From the NCBI RefSeq assembly GCF_949987515.2, contig NC_082694.2:18261355-18325354 (forward strand): a DNA stretch of 64,000 nt, read 5' to 3'. The position numbers were made by a program, and so were the translations under genes. The stretch comes from Delphinus delphis. Lineage: Eukaryota; Chordata; Mammalia; Artiodactyla; Delphinidae. This document shows positions 38,141 to 50,352 of this stretch, in pieces (within the stretch, counting starts at the first letter, position 1; each line of letters opens with the position of its first letter). Below the pieces are notes generated by a model. It worked only from the letters and a program-made list of their open reading frames with translations. It was not told the DNA's origin and did not search any database.

Positions 38141-38944
38141 TCAATAGGACATATTTCTCTATATCCACAAACAGAAAAATCTGAAAAAGTATTAGCCAAG
38201 TTTCATGATGAATACATGAATTTTGATAGAAATTTTAATCATTCTAATGTTTATAATTATTTTCTTAAACTAAACATGGATTTCTTTTTTTAAATAAAGC
38301 AACAGAAATTTAAAAACCTTTTATTTTTCAATAATCAATTGAAAAGTAAACCCATGGCACCCTCATTGTGGGATTTCATTACTCTCCACTTACATTATGA
38401 ATAGGATTTCAATAACAAGATCTCAAATGCAATGAAGATGCTTCTAGTGCTTTCTTCTGAGGATGATGGGTGGAGTGGATACTCAAGCAGCTCTCAAGGG
38501 TACAAAAAATGATCTCAGGAACAAACTTCAAATTCTGGCAAATAAATGGATTTAATTTGCTGGAAAGCATCTATGATGTTGCTTAGAACAATAATTTCAA
38601 GTAATGTGGTCTTTACTGGGTAATGCTGGTAAATTGAATAAATAAAATATCAACCACAAAGTCCTCTCTAAATAAACCATGGATTCAGTGAAGCTTAGGG
38701 AACTGTGAACTGAGCATTCTTAATTATCTCAGGTGGAGTTTGCCCTTTGGGAAAATGAATAATTTCTTAGAAAACACAGGGTTGGCTATTGAGGAGCTTA
38801 GAGATATCTCTTAGCATTTTTATCTTGTGAAATGGATCAGAGGAATTAAAAATTCAGTTATTAAATAATTGATTCTTTAAATTCTATAATGAGAAATAGA
38901 TTCAGTTACATAAAAAGTGAAGTAAACTTAAAATATCACCTTAA
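38141..38944. other. AT-rich unique sequence
   Basis: No feature could be supported. Confidence 0.5.
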
Positions 38945-39150
38945 TAAAGCTTTTACATATGTAGACTTATTTAAGCATCACCTTTGATTCTCACAGCCCA
39001 GTAAAATGCTGTTTGGTAAAAGTTATTATTGATATCATATACTGAAGGGAAATAAGGTTCAGAGAGGTTAAATACATTACCATGGTTCATACTGCTTGCA
39101 GTGACAAAATCTGGACTTGACTTAGGCATTATGAATCTATGACTAGGTAT
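38945..39150 (+). mobile_element. MIR SINE fragment
   Basis: Matches MIR order: 'catcacctttgattctcaca', 'tactgaagggaaataaggtt', 'cagagaggttaaatacatta' and 'agtgacaaaatctggacttg'. Confidence 0.7.
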
Positions 39151-39984
39151 TTTTGTTTTCAGAAAATATCGTCCTCTCCCAAACCCTGAATTAGGTATAC
39201 TCTTAGCAGAAGAACACACAACCATTGATTGAATTGATCCTAAATCATATTTTATACCATATATTGGGTGATTAAGCAGGTATAATATTAAGTTGCTTAG
39301 AGGATCCTGGTAGAATTTGAATACTCAAATTAATTTATTAACTTTAATAAACTATACATTTAATATTTTATCCTCAGCAACATCTGAATCATTGTTCTAT
39401 GATTAACTTTGATTTTAGGGTAAATCCCAAAGGTTATTCACTACTTTCAAAACCAAGTTACAGGCCTCATAAGAACACAATGTTAAATATATAAAAGCTT
39501 AATACTTTTCTGCCACATGTCTTAGGCAACAAACTATAAAGACTGAGCATATGTGTATAGAATTTATTGTTGGAATAAAACAAATCCTTTAGCAATAGGA
39601 AAGTGATACATATTCAGTGATGATAAACATCAAATTGTATGTTTGGACAGAATTTTGGAGCATATGTGAATAAAGTACCTAGATGCTTATATTTAAATTT
39701 CATCTATAATATCCCTGCCAAACCATGTCAACACTTTGTCCAGCATTTTTTTATCTATGTATTTTTTGTGTGTGTGCTTTTTTAAAAAAAATGCCAATGA
39801 TAATGCTTCCACTATACACTATATTTCAAAACTCTAATATGCTTTACTCAACAGTTTTGTTAGAAGATGTCTATTCATAGTTATCTGCCAACTCTTTTTT
39901 ATAGCTTGTACATATTAGAGGTTTTAATCCTTGCATCAAAGAAGCCATCTTTCACTGCATGGTGAACAAATATTTGCTGAGAAT
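39151..39984. other. AT-rich unique sequence
   Basis: No feature could be supported. Confidence 0.5.
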
Positions 39985-40115
39985 TTGCCAAGAACCAACA
40001 GCTTCCATAGTCAAACGATGGGGTCACCACTATGTATGAAATATAGTATCTGCTATCAGGATATTTTATCTCAATGAGGAAATCCCTACAGAGCTTTGAG
40101 GAAGCAAATTATGAT
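39985..40115 (-). mobile_element. L2 3'-end fragment
   Basis: Resembles the reversed L2 3' end (gaacaaatatttgctgagaa, then 'aaatccctacagagctttga'). Weak and diverged. Confidence 0.4.
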
Positions 40116-41102
40116 ACAAAAATTCTATAGCCTGTCCAATTTATGTTGTCATATGAAGGCAACAGGAAAAAAATCTCAAACATATCAAAAATAAGCAAGC
40201 CAAATGACAGTAATGGCTAAGAAGGATGGGCTATTAACGCTTCCATATGTTTCTGAAATGACACATTGCCCAACTGTGTTATTTTAAATATTTCTACAAT
40301 GTATTTTTGATAAAATACAATTTTATAGACATTAACGTTTTTATAGTCACACTAAAAACACACAAATTATCATCAATAAGAGTAATATTACTAATGAAAT
40401 ATTACAACATTGGTAGGAAAGGTAAGGATATAGCTTACCAATATTGGATGGTACTAGATAAGCATTCAGAAGTCAATGACATTGTTATTTATTAGTAATA
40501 ATTAATTAGTAATCATTAACCTAAAACCATAATGAAAAAGAGATTGTATTCACAATCATCAAAAAACTAGTTTATAAAAAATTGTCCACTAATTAAAACA
40601 AAGTCTTCTTGAACCCGGAAATTTCTCCACAGAAGTAACAGAAAACAAAAAAATCCTTATTATTGAAGAATGCGATACAGTCATAGCTGATAATACCCAC
40701 TGCAAACACATTCTCAAAATGAACAATAACTGGTCCTTTAGTAAGAGGACCTGACAGCCTCATATAGTTTATCCTAACTCTACTTGGTAATTGGGGTGCC
40801 TATCTGTGTTAGCTAATTGGGCTTACCTAGAGAAAAAAAAAAAACTTCTCATATCTGTATGACAGGAGGTAGTTTTACAAATTACAGTAAGGAACCCATT
40901 GAAGTTGGAATCCTCAGTCCCACAGAAACAGGGAGATAGGAGTCCCATCTCCCTTGATGTTTACATTTCAAAAAGATGGCTCCCAGGTCCTTGGAAAAGA
41001 TAGTCCTATATTAAAAAGCTGACAAAATGCCTATCTAGCCTTCAAAAGGATTTATATGCATTTCAAAGAAAGGAAAATGTACTTATAATTACAGGTTTTC
41101 TA
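40116..41102. other. AT-rich unique sequence
   Basis: No gene recognised in about 1 kb; the frame at 40307-40495 has no domain. Confidence 0.5.
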
Positions 41103-41149
41103 AGATAAGTGCTCTGAGCACTTATCTCCCTGTTATTTTAACAGGGAGA
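41103..41149. repeat. Two abutting perfect hairpins
   Basis: AGATAAGTGCT/AGCACTTATCT forms an 11-bp stem with a 3-base loop (41103-41127). TCTCCCTGTT/AACAGGGAGA forms a 10-bp stem with a 5-base loop (41125-41149). They share three bases. The sequence is outside any recognised repeat. Confidence 0.85.
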
Positions 41150-41486
41150 ATTAAGCCTCTTGCTTTTAATTTGTATTTGTTCTTACTTTCCTCAGTCTTC
41201 AACTATTAAAGCAATGGAAGGAATAAAAAGAAATAGACAAAGAAAAAAAGTATTTAGCACTAAGAACAACTAAATTAAGATGAACTAGGAAGTGGCATAA
41301 TAAGGAAAAACTGTCAATATATATCAGAAATTTACAATTTAATATATATAAAATACTGTACAATCTTATAAAAATAATCAATTTTTAAATGTGTATTATT
41401 CAATGCAATAAGAAATCCAAAAACTTTTTAAAACTGAAAGGCTATTCAACCTTTCCTTTAATAAATGAAGTTAGTCAACATTAAAT
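41150..41486. other. AT-rich unique sequence
   Basis: No feature could be supported; the frame at 41199-41381 is uninformative. Confidence 0.5.
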
Positions 41487-42081
41487 AAAGTAGTATCCTT
41501 TTTAAATTTTTATTTTATTTTTATTGGTTTATAACATTATATTGGTTTATAATATTATATTGGTTTATAATATTATATTTTGATATCTGTGTACACTACA
41601 GTGTGCTCACAACCAAAGACTTAGTTTCCAACCATCACATACAGTTGATCCTCTTTACCCATTTTTTCCTCCCCTCCACCCCCCTACCCACCCTGGTAAC
41701 CACTACTCTGTTCTCTGTATCAATGTGTTTGTTTTTGTTTGGCTTGGTTTATTCATTTATTTGGTTTTGTTTTTTGGTTTGGGGGTTTTTTGTTTGTTTT
41801 TTATATTCCACACATAAGTGAAATCATATGGTATTTGTCTGTCTCTTTCTAACTTGTTTCACTTAGTATAATACCTTCAGGGTCCAACAATGCTGCAAAT
41901 GGCAAAATTTCATCTTTTTTTATGGCTCAGTAGTATTACATTGTATATATACTACATCTTCTTTATCCATTTATCCATTAATAGGCATTTAGAACTACCG
42001 TATGCTCCAACTATTCCAACTATATTCCAACTATTTGGTATTTATCCAAAGAATACAGAAACATTAATTCAAAAAGTAGTA
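41487..42081 (-). mobile_element. Older L1 3' fragment with 5' inversion
   Basis: The main part (about 41496-41990) is in reverse orientation and covers the L1 3' end. From about 41991 to 42070 the sequence switches to L1 sense orientation (agaactaccg ... catttaattc-like ORF2 text), the mark of twin priming. A possible 9-bp TSD AAAGTAGTA lies at 41487-41495 and 42073-42081. A triple 18-bp tandem repeat lies at 41523-41576. The element differs from the modern L1 and was later invaded by the L1 at 42089. Confidence 0.75.
41523..41576. repeat. 18-bp tandem repeat, three copies
   Basis: ATTGGTTTATAACATTAT and two copies of ATTGGTTTATAATATTAT sit head to tail, differing at one base. Confidence 0.93.
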
Positions 42082-42884
42082 CATTTTATTTTATTTTATT
42101 ATTTTTTTATTGGAGTAAAATTGCTTTACAATGTTGTTAGTTTCTGCTGTACAATGAAGTGAATCGGCTATATGTATACCTATATCACCTAGGTATACCT
42201 ATATGTATACCTATATCCCTTCCCTCTTGGGCGTCCTTCCCACCTCCCATCCTACCCATCTAGGTCATCACAGAGCACCAAGCTGCTCTCCCTGTGCCAC
42301 ACAGCAGGTTCCCACTAGCGAGCTATTTTACATATGGTAGTGTATTTATGTCAAACCTAATCTCTCAATTTGTCCTACCCTTCCCTTCCCTCCCTCTATC
42401 CACATATCCATTCTCTACATCTACGTCTCTATTCCTGCCCTACAAATAGGTTCATTTGTAGCATTTTTCTAGATTCTGCATACATGCATTAATATACAGT
42501 ATTTGTTTTCCTCTTTCTGGCTTACATCACTCTGTATGACAGACTCTAGGTCCATCCACATCTTTTCAAATGACCCAATTTCATTCCTTTTTATGGCTGA
42601 GTAATATTCCATTGTATACATGTGCCACATCTTCTTTATCCATTCATCTCTCATTGGACATTTAGGCTGTTTCCATGTCCTGGCTATTGAAAATAGTGCT
42701 ACAATGAACATTGGGGTGCATGTTTCTTTTTGAATTATGGTTCTCTCAGGGTATATGTCCAGTAGTGGGAACCCTTTTGCACTGTTGGGGATGTAAATTG
42801 ATATGGCCACTATGGAGTATGGCGTTTCCTTAAAAGTCTAAAAATAGAACTACCATATGACCCAGCAAAAAGTAGTACATTTTA
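42071..42884 (-). mobile_element. Nested L1 3' fragment with 5' inversion and 18-bp TSD
   Basis: The perfect 18-bp repeat AAAAAGTAGTACATTTTA flanks it at 42071-42088 and 42867-42884. The body from 42089 to about 42770 is reverse L1 3'UTR and ORF2 end; 42771-42866 is L1 in sense orientation, from the region just upstream in L1 coordinates. GGGA (42767-42770) fits both sides of the switch, typical microhomology of twin priming. It also has an internal 18-bp motif duplicated at 42168-42185 and 42199-42216. Confidence 0.92.
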
Positions 42885-43330
42885 GCTAAGAGAAACCACT
42901 TGGGGAGGGACAGGAAATCCATTCCCATCCAAGGCATCCAAAACAATAGGCACCTTCCCTATTGGTGTCCACCACTGCTGTTCTCCTGGAAATTCTTTCA
43001 CTGAAGCAGAGCATTAAACATATTTTTAAATCAGTAAATAAAATTAATAAGCTAAGTTCTGACTTAACCATTATATCACACTTTTTATTTTAATCTCAAA
43101 ATTTTGTTTCAGGTCAATCTAAAGTTTAAAAATCAAGAGGCTAGGTCTGACAGCAGTTCATACTTAAGGTTTTATTATTGGAATGATTTTTATTTAATTC
43201 ACAGGACAAGTTCAAATAGTTAATTTTTACTTCATAGACTTTAATTAATCAAATGATAATGGTATGTTATAGATAGCTCAAAGGAAAAGCCAAAGAACAG
43301 CCACAGTTTTTGAGCAGGAATATTGCTCGA
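42885..43330. other. Unique sequence, nothing recognised
   Basis: No feature could be supported. Confidence 0.5.
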
Positions 43331-43354
43331 TATATATGTATATATATATATATG
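43331..43354. repeat. (AT)n microsatellite
   Basis: Short TA array with one G interruption. Confidence 0.85.
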
Positions 43355-43650
43355 TTTTTTTTAGTGGAGGGGAAGGGTTAGACAGTGTTGTCCTTCTACA
43401 AGACAAAATTCACATGCAGGTCCACAACTTACAGTGTTTCCCATAGCTCCTATAGAATCAGAAGCAGACAATATGGAAGGGTGTGCTCTAGACAATGAAC
43501 TTTCTATCTCATTGAAGAACAAATATGTCCCTACAGTTCCCATTATGTCAATGTAATTGAATACCAGATCCACTTTTATAAAAATAAAACATTTTTTCTT
43601 ATTTTAAATATGCTCAGCATCCACCGATAACTTTATACATTTTCTCTAAT
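43355..43650. other. Unique sequence, nothing recognised
   Basis: The minus-strand frame at 43361-43573 has no recognisable domain. Confidence 0.5.
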
Positions 43651-43858
43651 GAAGGAGTTGCAAACTACAGCCAGTTCACAAGCCAAATCCAGTCTGTAGC
43701 CTATTACTGTAATGTCTTAAAACTAAGACTTTTTTGTGTGTGTACATTTTGAAAAGGTAAAAAAGAACACAAAGGATACTATGCGATAGAACCCATACAT
43801 GACCCACAAAGTCTATTTGCTATCTGGCCATTGACAGAAAAAAATGTGTCCATTCCTG
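43651..43858 (+). mobile_element. hAT-Charlie-type DNA transposon remnant
   Basis: The left end 'ggagttgcaaactacagcc' and the right end 'gtgtccattcctg' match, with decay, the terminal inverted repeats of the family beginning CAGGGGTCGGCAAAC. The middle has 'gcctattactgtaatgtctt' and 'tctatttgctatctggcca' as in that family. Nonautonomous; no transposase. Confidence 0.65.
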
Positions 43859-46098
43859 CTTTTAGTGAACTTGCTGTTGAGATGAGTTTACTTTTTCAAG
43901 GCAAAACTAACACATTCCTCACTCTAAAATTTCTTTGTTTTTCAAGTCAAAAAACAGTTCCTTTTCCTCTAAATTTCTGCCTTCCAAACTTTCTGATTAC
44001 TTTTTAAAAAACTAACTGCATACAGATATATTTTATTTCCTCTTACATACATGTATGTATATACACAGGTGTATTAATATGGCTTCCCAATGGTAGGACT
44101 CATTAAATTTGTGATGTTGATTTTTGTAGATATAGGAGAAAACATATTAACTAAAAACGTCTTTCCAGGTGGTAGCAAAACATTTAGTTTTAAAAAGCCA
44201 AGTGAGAATTGTCCTAAAGGAATCACTTATAGAACCTACGGGTACCTACAATGTAAAGATTGGTATGCCACTCTCCTGTGAGACGTCCATTTAAGCAGCA
44301 GGTGTGTTGATCAGATTTGCAACTATTGGTGCTGAGTAAAGAAAAATAGCAAAGCCATGATAGTCAAGCATCCTGCCTTCTATCCAGTTGGCAGATCTAT
44401 GCTGAATTCTTTCTAGTGGGTCAGTTGGACTCTATGGAGAATAGCTGTCCTAAATTGCTTACTAGAATTGTACATAAGAGGTTTTGCTGGAACAAATTCT
44501 CTCCTTCAGGGAACTGTGCACTTGGGAGAACTCCCCAAGGAAATCCAAATATCATGCACATATCCCCACAAAACAGTCTGTATTTAGAAACCAGTCATAT
44601 AAAATTATAATTGGTATTTATCAGAAAGCCAACTTGAAGCAACAGAAAGAGAATTCATGAGTCAACGAAATAGAGATATTTTCCCCTCTTCCTCCTCCCA
44701 AACATAAGATGACTATAGAACTATTGCATGGAAGAGGGGACTGGGAAGAAGGTAACCATGCGCCCACTTAATCCAAAGGAGAAACAAAAGCTACCCAACT
44801 GAGATACTCTATTTGGGGCAGTGATTACCAACGGAAGGGGGGCAAACTTTAATTTTTATATGAACATTGACTTTTAACTGAGCAGACTTTAAAAAGAAAG
44901 TGGCTTGAAAATTATAATAGCTGAACAAAATATCCTTCAGAAATCTGACACTAGGTAGGAGAGATTGGCACAGTATATTTGAAAGCAGAGATTGGACATG
45001 CAGTTGGATACAGTTGATACACAGATGAATTAAAACTATACAATATACAGGCTATCATTGTAATTAGGCTTATTTATTCTATTGGAATAGCCCTTCTTTA
45101 AACTTTAATTACTTAAAAACATTATTTATATACATACGATCATTGGTTGATAGTAAAACCTATCATATATCATTTCTTTAAATTTGTATTATTCCACTAT
45201 TTAAGCACACTCATATTGAATATTTTGTTTTTATTTGTGTTTTTCTATTATTTTTTTCTATTCAGATGCATTCTTACCTGAATTCATTTTTTTAAAAGGT
45301 CTTTTAGAAATTAGATTTAATTTAGGGTTTATCTTCTTTGGGGAGAATTAAATTTGTTGATCATAATTTGTGTATCTAATATTTGGAGAATAAAGGACTA
45401 TGCCACCAAATTGAAAAATAATACATTTTACTCCCTCATCTGACACAGAGACAGATACTTGAGCATAATTATCAGATACTAATTTTCTATGACACAAAAC
45501 TTGATTTTCTCACAACTATACTGACTTCTGTATTCATTTGATTAACAGTGCCTTGTCTTGATTAAAACAGATTTCTCCTGACATTTGCAATAATTCAATT
45601 CCATAGAGAAAAAGGAGAAATAATGTCACCAGATAAATTTAGGCTCATTGAACAACCAACTGAGCTTAAAGAAGTTTGTGCTTTTTTTTGGAGTTAATGG
45701 AAACTCAGGAGTTCCCCCCCAACTCTGTACAACAGTACAGAGTTCATCCTATTATATATCTCTCGAGGTCATTAAGATGTTCTCTTACTTCAGTAAGGCT
45801 CCTCATTTTCCTCAAGTGAGTAAGGTGACAGATAAGTGTTCTGTGAATTTCACAGACAGAATGAACCTTGCCTAGGAAGAGCTAGACATCTAAGTCAGAA
45901 TAAACTATGTCTGTGGGACTATGGAAATCCAACTTATCTAATCGTAAGCCATAGAACACAGTGAACTATGACTTGTGGGAAGTGATGGGAATTGCTTTGA
46001 ATGTTTTATATTAACACCTCCAAGTCTAATATATAATTAAGACACATTTTTGTTTCATTAGTATAAAGTTCAGAATCATGAATTCGGTATGAGGGAGA

Positions 46099-46102
<4 letters not shown>
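43859..46102. other. AT-rich unique sequence
   Basis: About 2.2 kb without recognised genes or repeats. Frames at 44090-44281, 44416-44610 and 45648-45875 carry no domain. A faint MER5-like motif near 44819-44850 was not accepted. Confidence 0.5.

Positions 46103-46139
<37 letters not shown>
46103..46139. repeat. (TG)n microsatellite
   Basis: 18 uninterrupted TG units. Confidence 0.95.
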
Positions 46140-46141
<2 letters not shown>

Positions 46142-46407
46142 GGGGGACAATGTCCACTAAGAGGGAAAAAAAGGCTAATCAGCATGTCAGTAGGCTGTCT
46201 TTTTCCTTGAATATACAATTTTTGCTGCAAAACCATCCACTTAGTAGATTTCCTCTCTTTGTGTTATGGGGATATGTTTATTCCTTTTCATATTTGCTAT
46301 TAACTAGATGGACATAATAATTGTGAGGGTGATGTGGAGCACTTCCCACAGTGGATGCTCTTATTGTCACAAGTTACTGATAATTAATTGAAAATTTAGC
46401 TGTGATA

Positions 46408-48057
46408 TTTAATCCTGGGTATATTTTTTTAACACCTTTATTGGAGTAAAATTGCTTTGCAATGGTGTATTAGTTTCTGCTTTATAACAAAGTGAATCAG
46501 CTATACATATACATTTATCCCCATATCTCCTCTCTCTTGCATCTCCCTCCCACCCTCCCTATCTCAGCCCTCTAGGTGGTCACAAAGCATGGAGCTGATC
46601 TCCCTGTGCTATGCAGCTGCTTCCCACTAGCTATCTATTTTACATTTGGTAGTGTATATATGTCCATGCCACTCTCTCAATTCATCCCTGTGAGACACTT
46701 ACATTTCCCCCTCCCCGTGTCCTCAAGTCCATTCTCTACGTCTGCGTCTTTAATCCTGTCCTGCCCCTAGGTTCTTCAGAACCATTTTATTATTTTTTAA
46801 TTAAGATTCCATATATATGTGTTAGCATACGGTATTTATTTTTCTCTTTCTGACTTACTTCACTCTGTATGACAGTCTCTACCTCCATCCACCTCACTAC
46901 ATAAAACTCAATTTTGTTTCTTTTTATAGCTGAGTAATATTCCATTGCATATATGTGCCGCATCTTCTTTATCCATTCATCTATTGATGGACATTTGGTT
47001 ACTTCCATGTCCTGGGTATTGTAAATAGAGCTGCAGTGAACATTGTGGTACATGACTCGTTTTGAATTATTGCTTTCTCAGGGTATATGCCAGTAGTGGG
47101 ATTGCTGGGTCTTATGGTAGTTCTAGTTTTCATTTTTTAAGGAAACTCCATACTGTTCTCCATAGTGGCTGTATCAATTTACATTCCCACCAACAGTGCA
47201 AGAGGGTTCCCTTTTCTCCACACCCTCTCCAGCATATATTGTTTGTAGATTTTTTGCTGAGGCCCATTCTGACCAGTGTGAGGTGATACCTCATTGTAGT
47301 TTTGATTTGCATTTCTCTAATGATTAGTGATGTTGAGCATCCTTTCATGTGTTTGTTGGCAATCTGTATATCTTCTTTGGAGAAATGTCTATTGAGGTAT
47401 TCTGCCCGTTTTTCGATTGAGTTGTTTGTTTTTTTGATATTGAGCTGTTTGTAAATTTTGGAGATTAATCTTTTGTCAGTTGCTTCATTTGCAAATATTT
47501 TCTCCCATTCTGAGGGTTGTCGTTTCATCTTGTTTATGTTTTCCTTTGCTGTGCAAAAGCTTTTAAGTTTCATTAGGTCCCATTTGTTTATTTTTGTTTT
47601 TATTTCCATTACTCTAGGAGGTGGGTCAAAAAGTATCTTGCTGTGATATATGTCATAGAGTGTTCTGCCTATGTTTTCCTCTAAGAGTTTTACAATGTCT
47701 GGCCTTACATTTAAGTCTTTAATCCATTTTGAGTTTATTTTTGTCTATGGTGTTAGCAAGTGTTTTAATTTCATTCTTTTACATGTAGCTGTCCAGTTTT
47801 CCCAGCACCACTTATTGAAGAGGCTGTTTGTTCTCCATTGTATATTCTTGCCTCCTTTAACAAAGATAAGTTGACCATATGTGCGTGAGTTTATATCTGG
47901 GCTTTCTATCCTGTTACATTGATCTGTCTTTCTGTTTTTGTGCCAGTACCATACTATCTTGATTACTGTAGCTTTGTAGTATAGTCTGAAGTCAGGAAAC
48001 CTGAATCCTCCTGCTCTGTTTTTCTTTCTCAAGATTGCTTTAATCCTGGGTATATTT
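46408..48057 (-). mobile_element. 5'-truncated L1 with 19-bp TSD
   Basis: TTTAATCCTGGGTATATTT flanks the element perfectly at 46408-46426 and 48039-48057. The body (46427-48038, about 1.6 kb) is a reverse L1 3'UTR plus the ORF2 C-terminal region, truncated upstream of the sequence coding for [11 protein letters not shown]. The reversed poly(A) signal TTTATT is at 46437-46442. ORF2 remnants at 46790-47053, 47130-47609 and 47745-48032 (minus) are in different frames or separated by stops, so it is inactive. Confidence 0.95.
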
Positions 48058-48389
48058 CAATTTGTATATACCTGTGAGATTAACTCAGGAAGTGTCAGAA
48101 ATCATTCACATTCATTTTGTGTAATAACTTTGCTGGCCTCGGAGTCTCTTCAGTTTTGGACCCTTAGTGATGAGGCTGTCCATCAGGAAGCAGGGTCAGA
48201 GTAAATTTGAGTGATATTATCCAAACTCAGGCACAGATTGATTTGTAGCAGAAAACAAATTGGAAACTTATGGGCTGACAAGCTGACAGAGAAGTGGTCT
48301 GTGCCTTATTTTTCCTTGTAGAGAAGTTAAGCTGAGAAGCCAAATTCAGTCTAGACCTTTTTTTTTTTTTTAGAAATTTTATTGCAGCA
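48058..48389. other. Unique sequence, nothing recognised
   Basis: Ends in a T run (about 48359-48371). Confidence 0.5.
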
Positions 48390-48428
48390 TTTTTATTTTT
48401 TTAACATCTTTATTGGAGTATAACTGCT
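48390..48428 (-). mobile_element. Very short L1 3' end
   Basis: Only the last 39 or so bases of an L1 are present (tttttttaacatctttattg gagtataactgct), severely 5'-truncated. TSD not clear. Confidence 0.65.
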
Positions 48429-48699
48429 AGAGCTCTTTTTTATGGAGAAGTAAGGAACAACACAGGGAAGAGCACAACCTCTTGTTTTTTTCAATTCATG
48501 GGGGCACTATTTTCTTTAACAGTTTTTGAGGCCCATAGCCCTTATTTCTTCTTATTCATTGCTATAAGTTTTAGATAATTCAAATGCCTACTTTTCAATA
48601 ATTTTTATTTCAGCAGTATATCTTTAGGAATAATTTTTCTGTTTCTTTCACTGATGATAGCAGCTAACATTATAACATAATTGTTAACCACTAACCTAC
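48429..48699. other. Unique sequence, nothing recognised
   Basis: No feature could be supported. Confidence 0.5.
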
Positions 48700-48990
48700 C
48701 CAGTAGCCTCAATACTCAGGTCAAATTTGATTTTCTCTTAGAAGTCTTCTCCATCCCTCATCAATAGGGTTAGTGACCTCTGGTCTTTGATCATATAGCA
48801 CCTTATTTATATTTTTATCAAATTATGCTGTTCAACAATTACTGTATTAGGTTTCTTGCTTTCTCCTCTACTTGACAATAAAATCCTTTAGGATAGAAAC
48901 TTTGCATCCCATACAAATTTGCATATGTAGGTATTCTCTCAGGACTTGGCACACAGTAGGTGCTAGATGTAAACTGTATTAAATGTACAC
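48700..48990 (+). mobile_element. L2 3'-end fragment
   Basis: Sense L2 3' end: 'agaagtcttctccatccctc', 'catatagcaccttatttata', 'ctcctctacttgacaataaa', 'ggacttggcacacagtaggt'. Diverged but in correct order. Confidence 0.7.
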
Positions 48991-49473
48991 ACTTCAGCTT
49001 TTTATTATCTTCAGTCTCATACTACATGCCCCCACCTCCAGCAGATGGATTTACAAATCCTTTCCAAGTTCACATACTTGTTGCTGAAGATTAAGAATGT
49101 AGGTGATAGTTTTAGGAAGACATTGCTAGAAATAATATTAACAAATCCTTTGAAATTTTGAAATATAAATATGGCAAAAATGTATTTCTGGCCAATAATT
49201 GTGTCTGTACAGACTGGGAAACTTATTTTCAAATTATAATTATCTCAGAGGCTAATTTATCCTTCTCTTTTTAGCCTTCAGAATCTATTTCAGACATTCA
49301 CTAAAGGAGATAGAAATATTTTAGAGACTGCCAGCTCTCAGATCACTGTTGAGACAAATCACTACTTAACAAATAAAACAGAGAAGGAAAATATGTGTGC
49401 GTGTATATGGTATGTGTTCTGTGTGTGTATATAACATATTATACATTTGTTTGTTATACACGTCTGCAAAATA
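48991..49473. other. Unique sequence, nothing recognised
   Basis: The minus-strand frame at 49017-49232 has no recognisable domain. Confidence 0.5.
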
Positions 49474-49495
49474 TTTTATATATATATATATATAT
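49474..49495. repeat. (TA)n microsatellite
   Basis: Short TA array. Confidence 0.85.
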
Positions 49496-49684
49496 TCAAG
49501 TGACTTGACTTTTCCTATTGCTATTAATATTTTTGGTGATTGAAGAAAGAAAAATAAAGTTTGGCATTAAGACTTCTCCCATTCTGCCATCATCTTTATT
49601 TCATTTTCTTTGCTTTCTTGTTCACATTTCCTTTTGTTTATCCTGCTTTGTCTCTTACATTTAGTCTGTTCCTTACTGGTGCAG

Positions 49685-49860
49685 AATAAGGAGGATGGAC
49701 TTTGGGACCAGAGAGATTTGAGTTTGATATTCCAAATCTTTTATTTAGTCTCTGAGAGAACTTGGCATGTTACTTAAACCCTCTGAAAGTCAAGGGTAAA
49801 ATGGAGACAGAGGGTGTCCTTCTAGAGCTAGTACATGGCAGGCACTACTAAATAAATAAT
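49685..49860 (-). mobile_element. MIR SINE fragment
   Basis: Reverse MIR: 'ggactttgggaccagagaga', 'ttggcatgttacttaaaccc', 'gtcaagggtaaaatggagac'. Confidence 0.6.
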
Positions 49861-49865
49861 AAAAT

Positions 49866-50352
49866 TAAAACAGTAGCTCGAAGTCATGTCTTCCTGCCTT
49901 ATACATGTAAGGTATTGATCATTTGCACCATCCATTTGCCAATTATCTGTTTATACCTTTTACTGCTAGTTTTTTTATTGAGATCTGCACTCACAAGTAA
50001 CAGGTTTATTTCCTTCCATTTGCATCCTCTGCATTTCCACAGTTTCTATTCAAGTTCACACTCTCAAGATTTTAATCACACTAATTAAAACATATTTTGA
50101 ACACGTTAATTAAACATCATCCTATCTACCCTCAGTTTCTCCTTGCAGAATCGTAGTATTGTCAATTTCACTCTCCTAAAAATTCTCTATCTCCTAAAAA
50201 ATCTCTATTGATGTTCTTAGGGACATTTACTGAGCCTCTTCATTAGCATGTAAACTTGTACTTCCTGTACTATTGCTTCTTGAGGAATAGGGCCACACTT
50301 CTAGTAGAAACCTCAAAATTAACATCTTATAAGCTCAGGTCATTTATCCATG
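49866..50352. other. Unique sequence, nothing recognised
   Basis: A splice-acceptor-like pyrimidine tract ends at 50149, but no partner donor or frame supports an exon. Confidence 0.45.

Noticed and set aside
41603..42162. Phe/Leu-rich plus-strand frames
   Set aside because: They read antisense through the inverted L1 fragments and adjoining T-rich sequence.
44800..44880. MER5-like motif
   Set aside because: Only about 25 bases resemble the family start; the rest does not follow.
46006..46236. Minus-strand frame with a Thr-His repeat
   Set aside because: Translation of the (TG)n microsatellite.
50110..50180. Splice-acceptor-like tract before 50150
   Set aside because: No matching donor, frame or poly(A) signal at a sensible distance.
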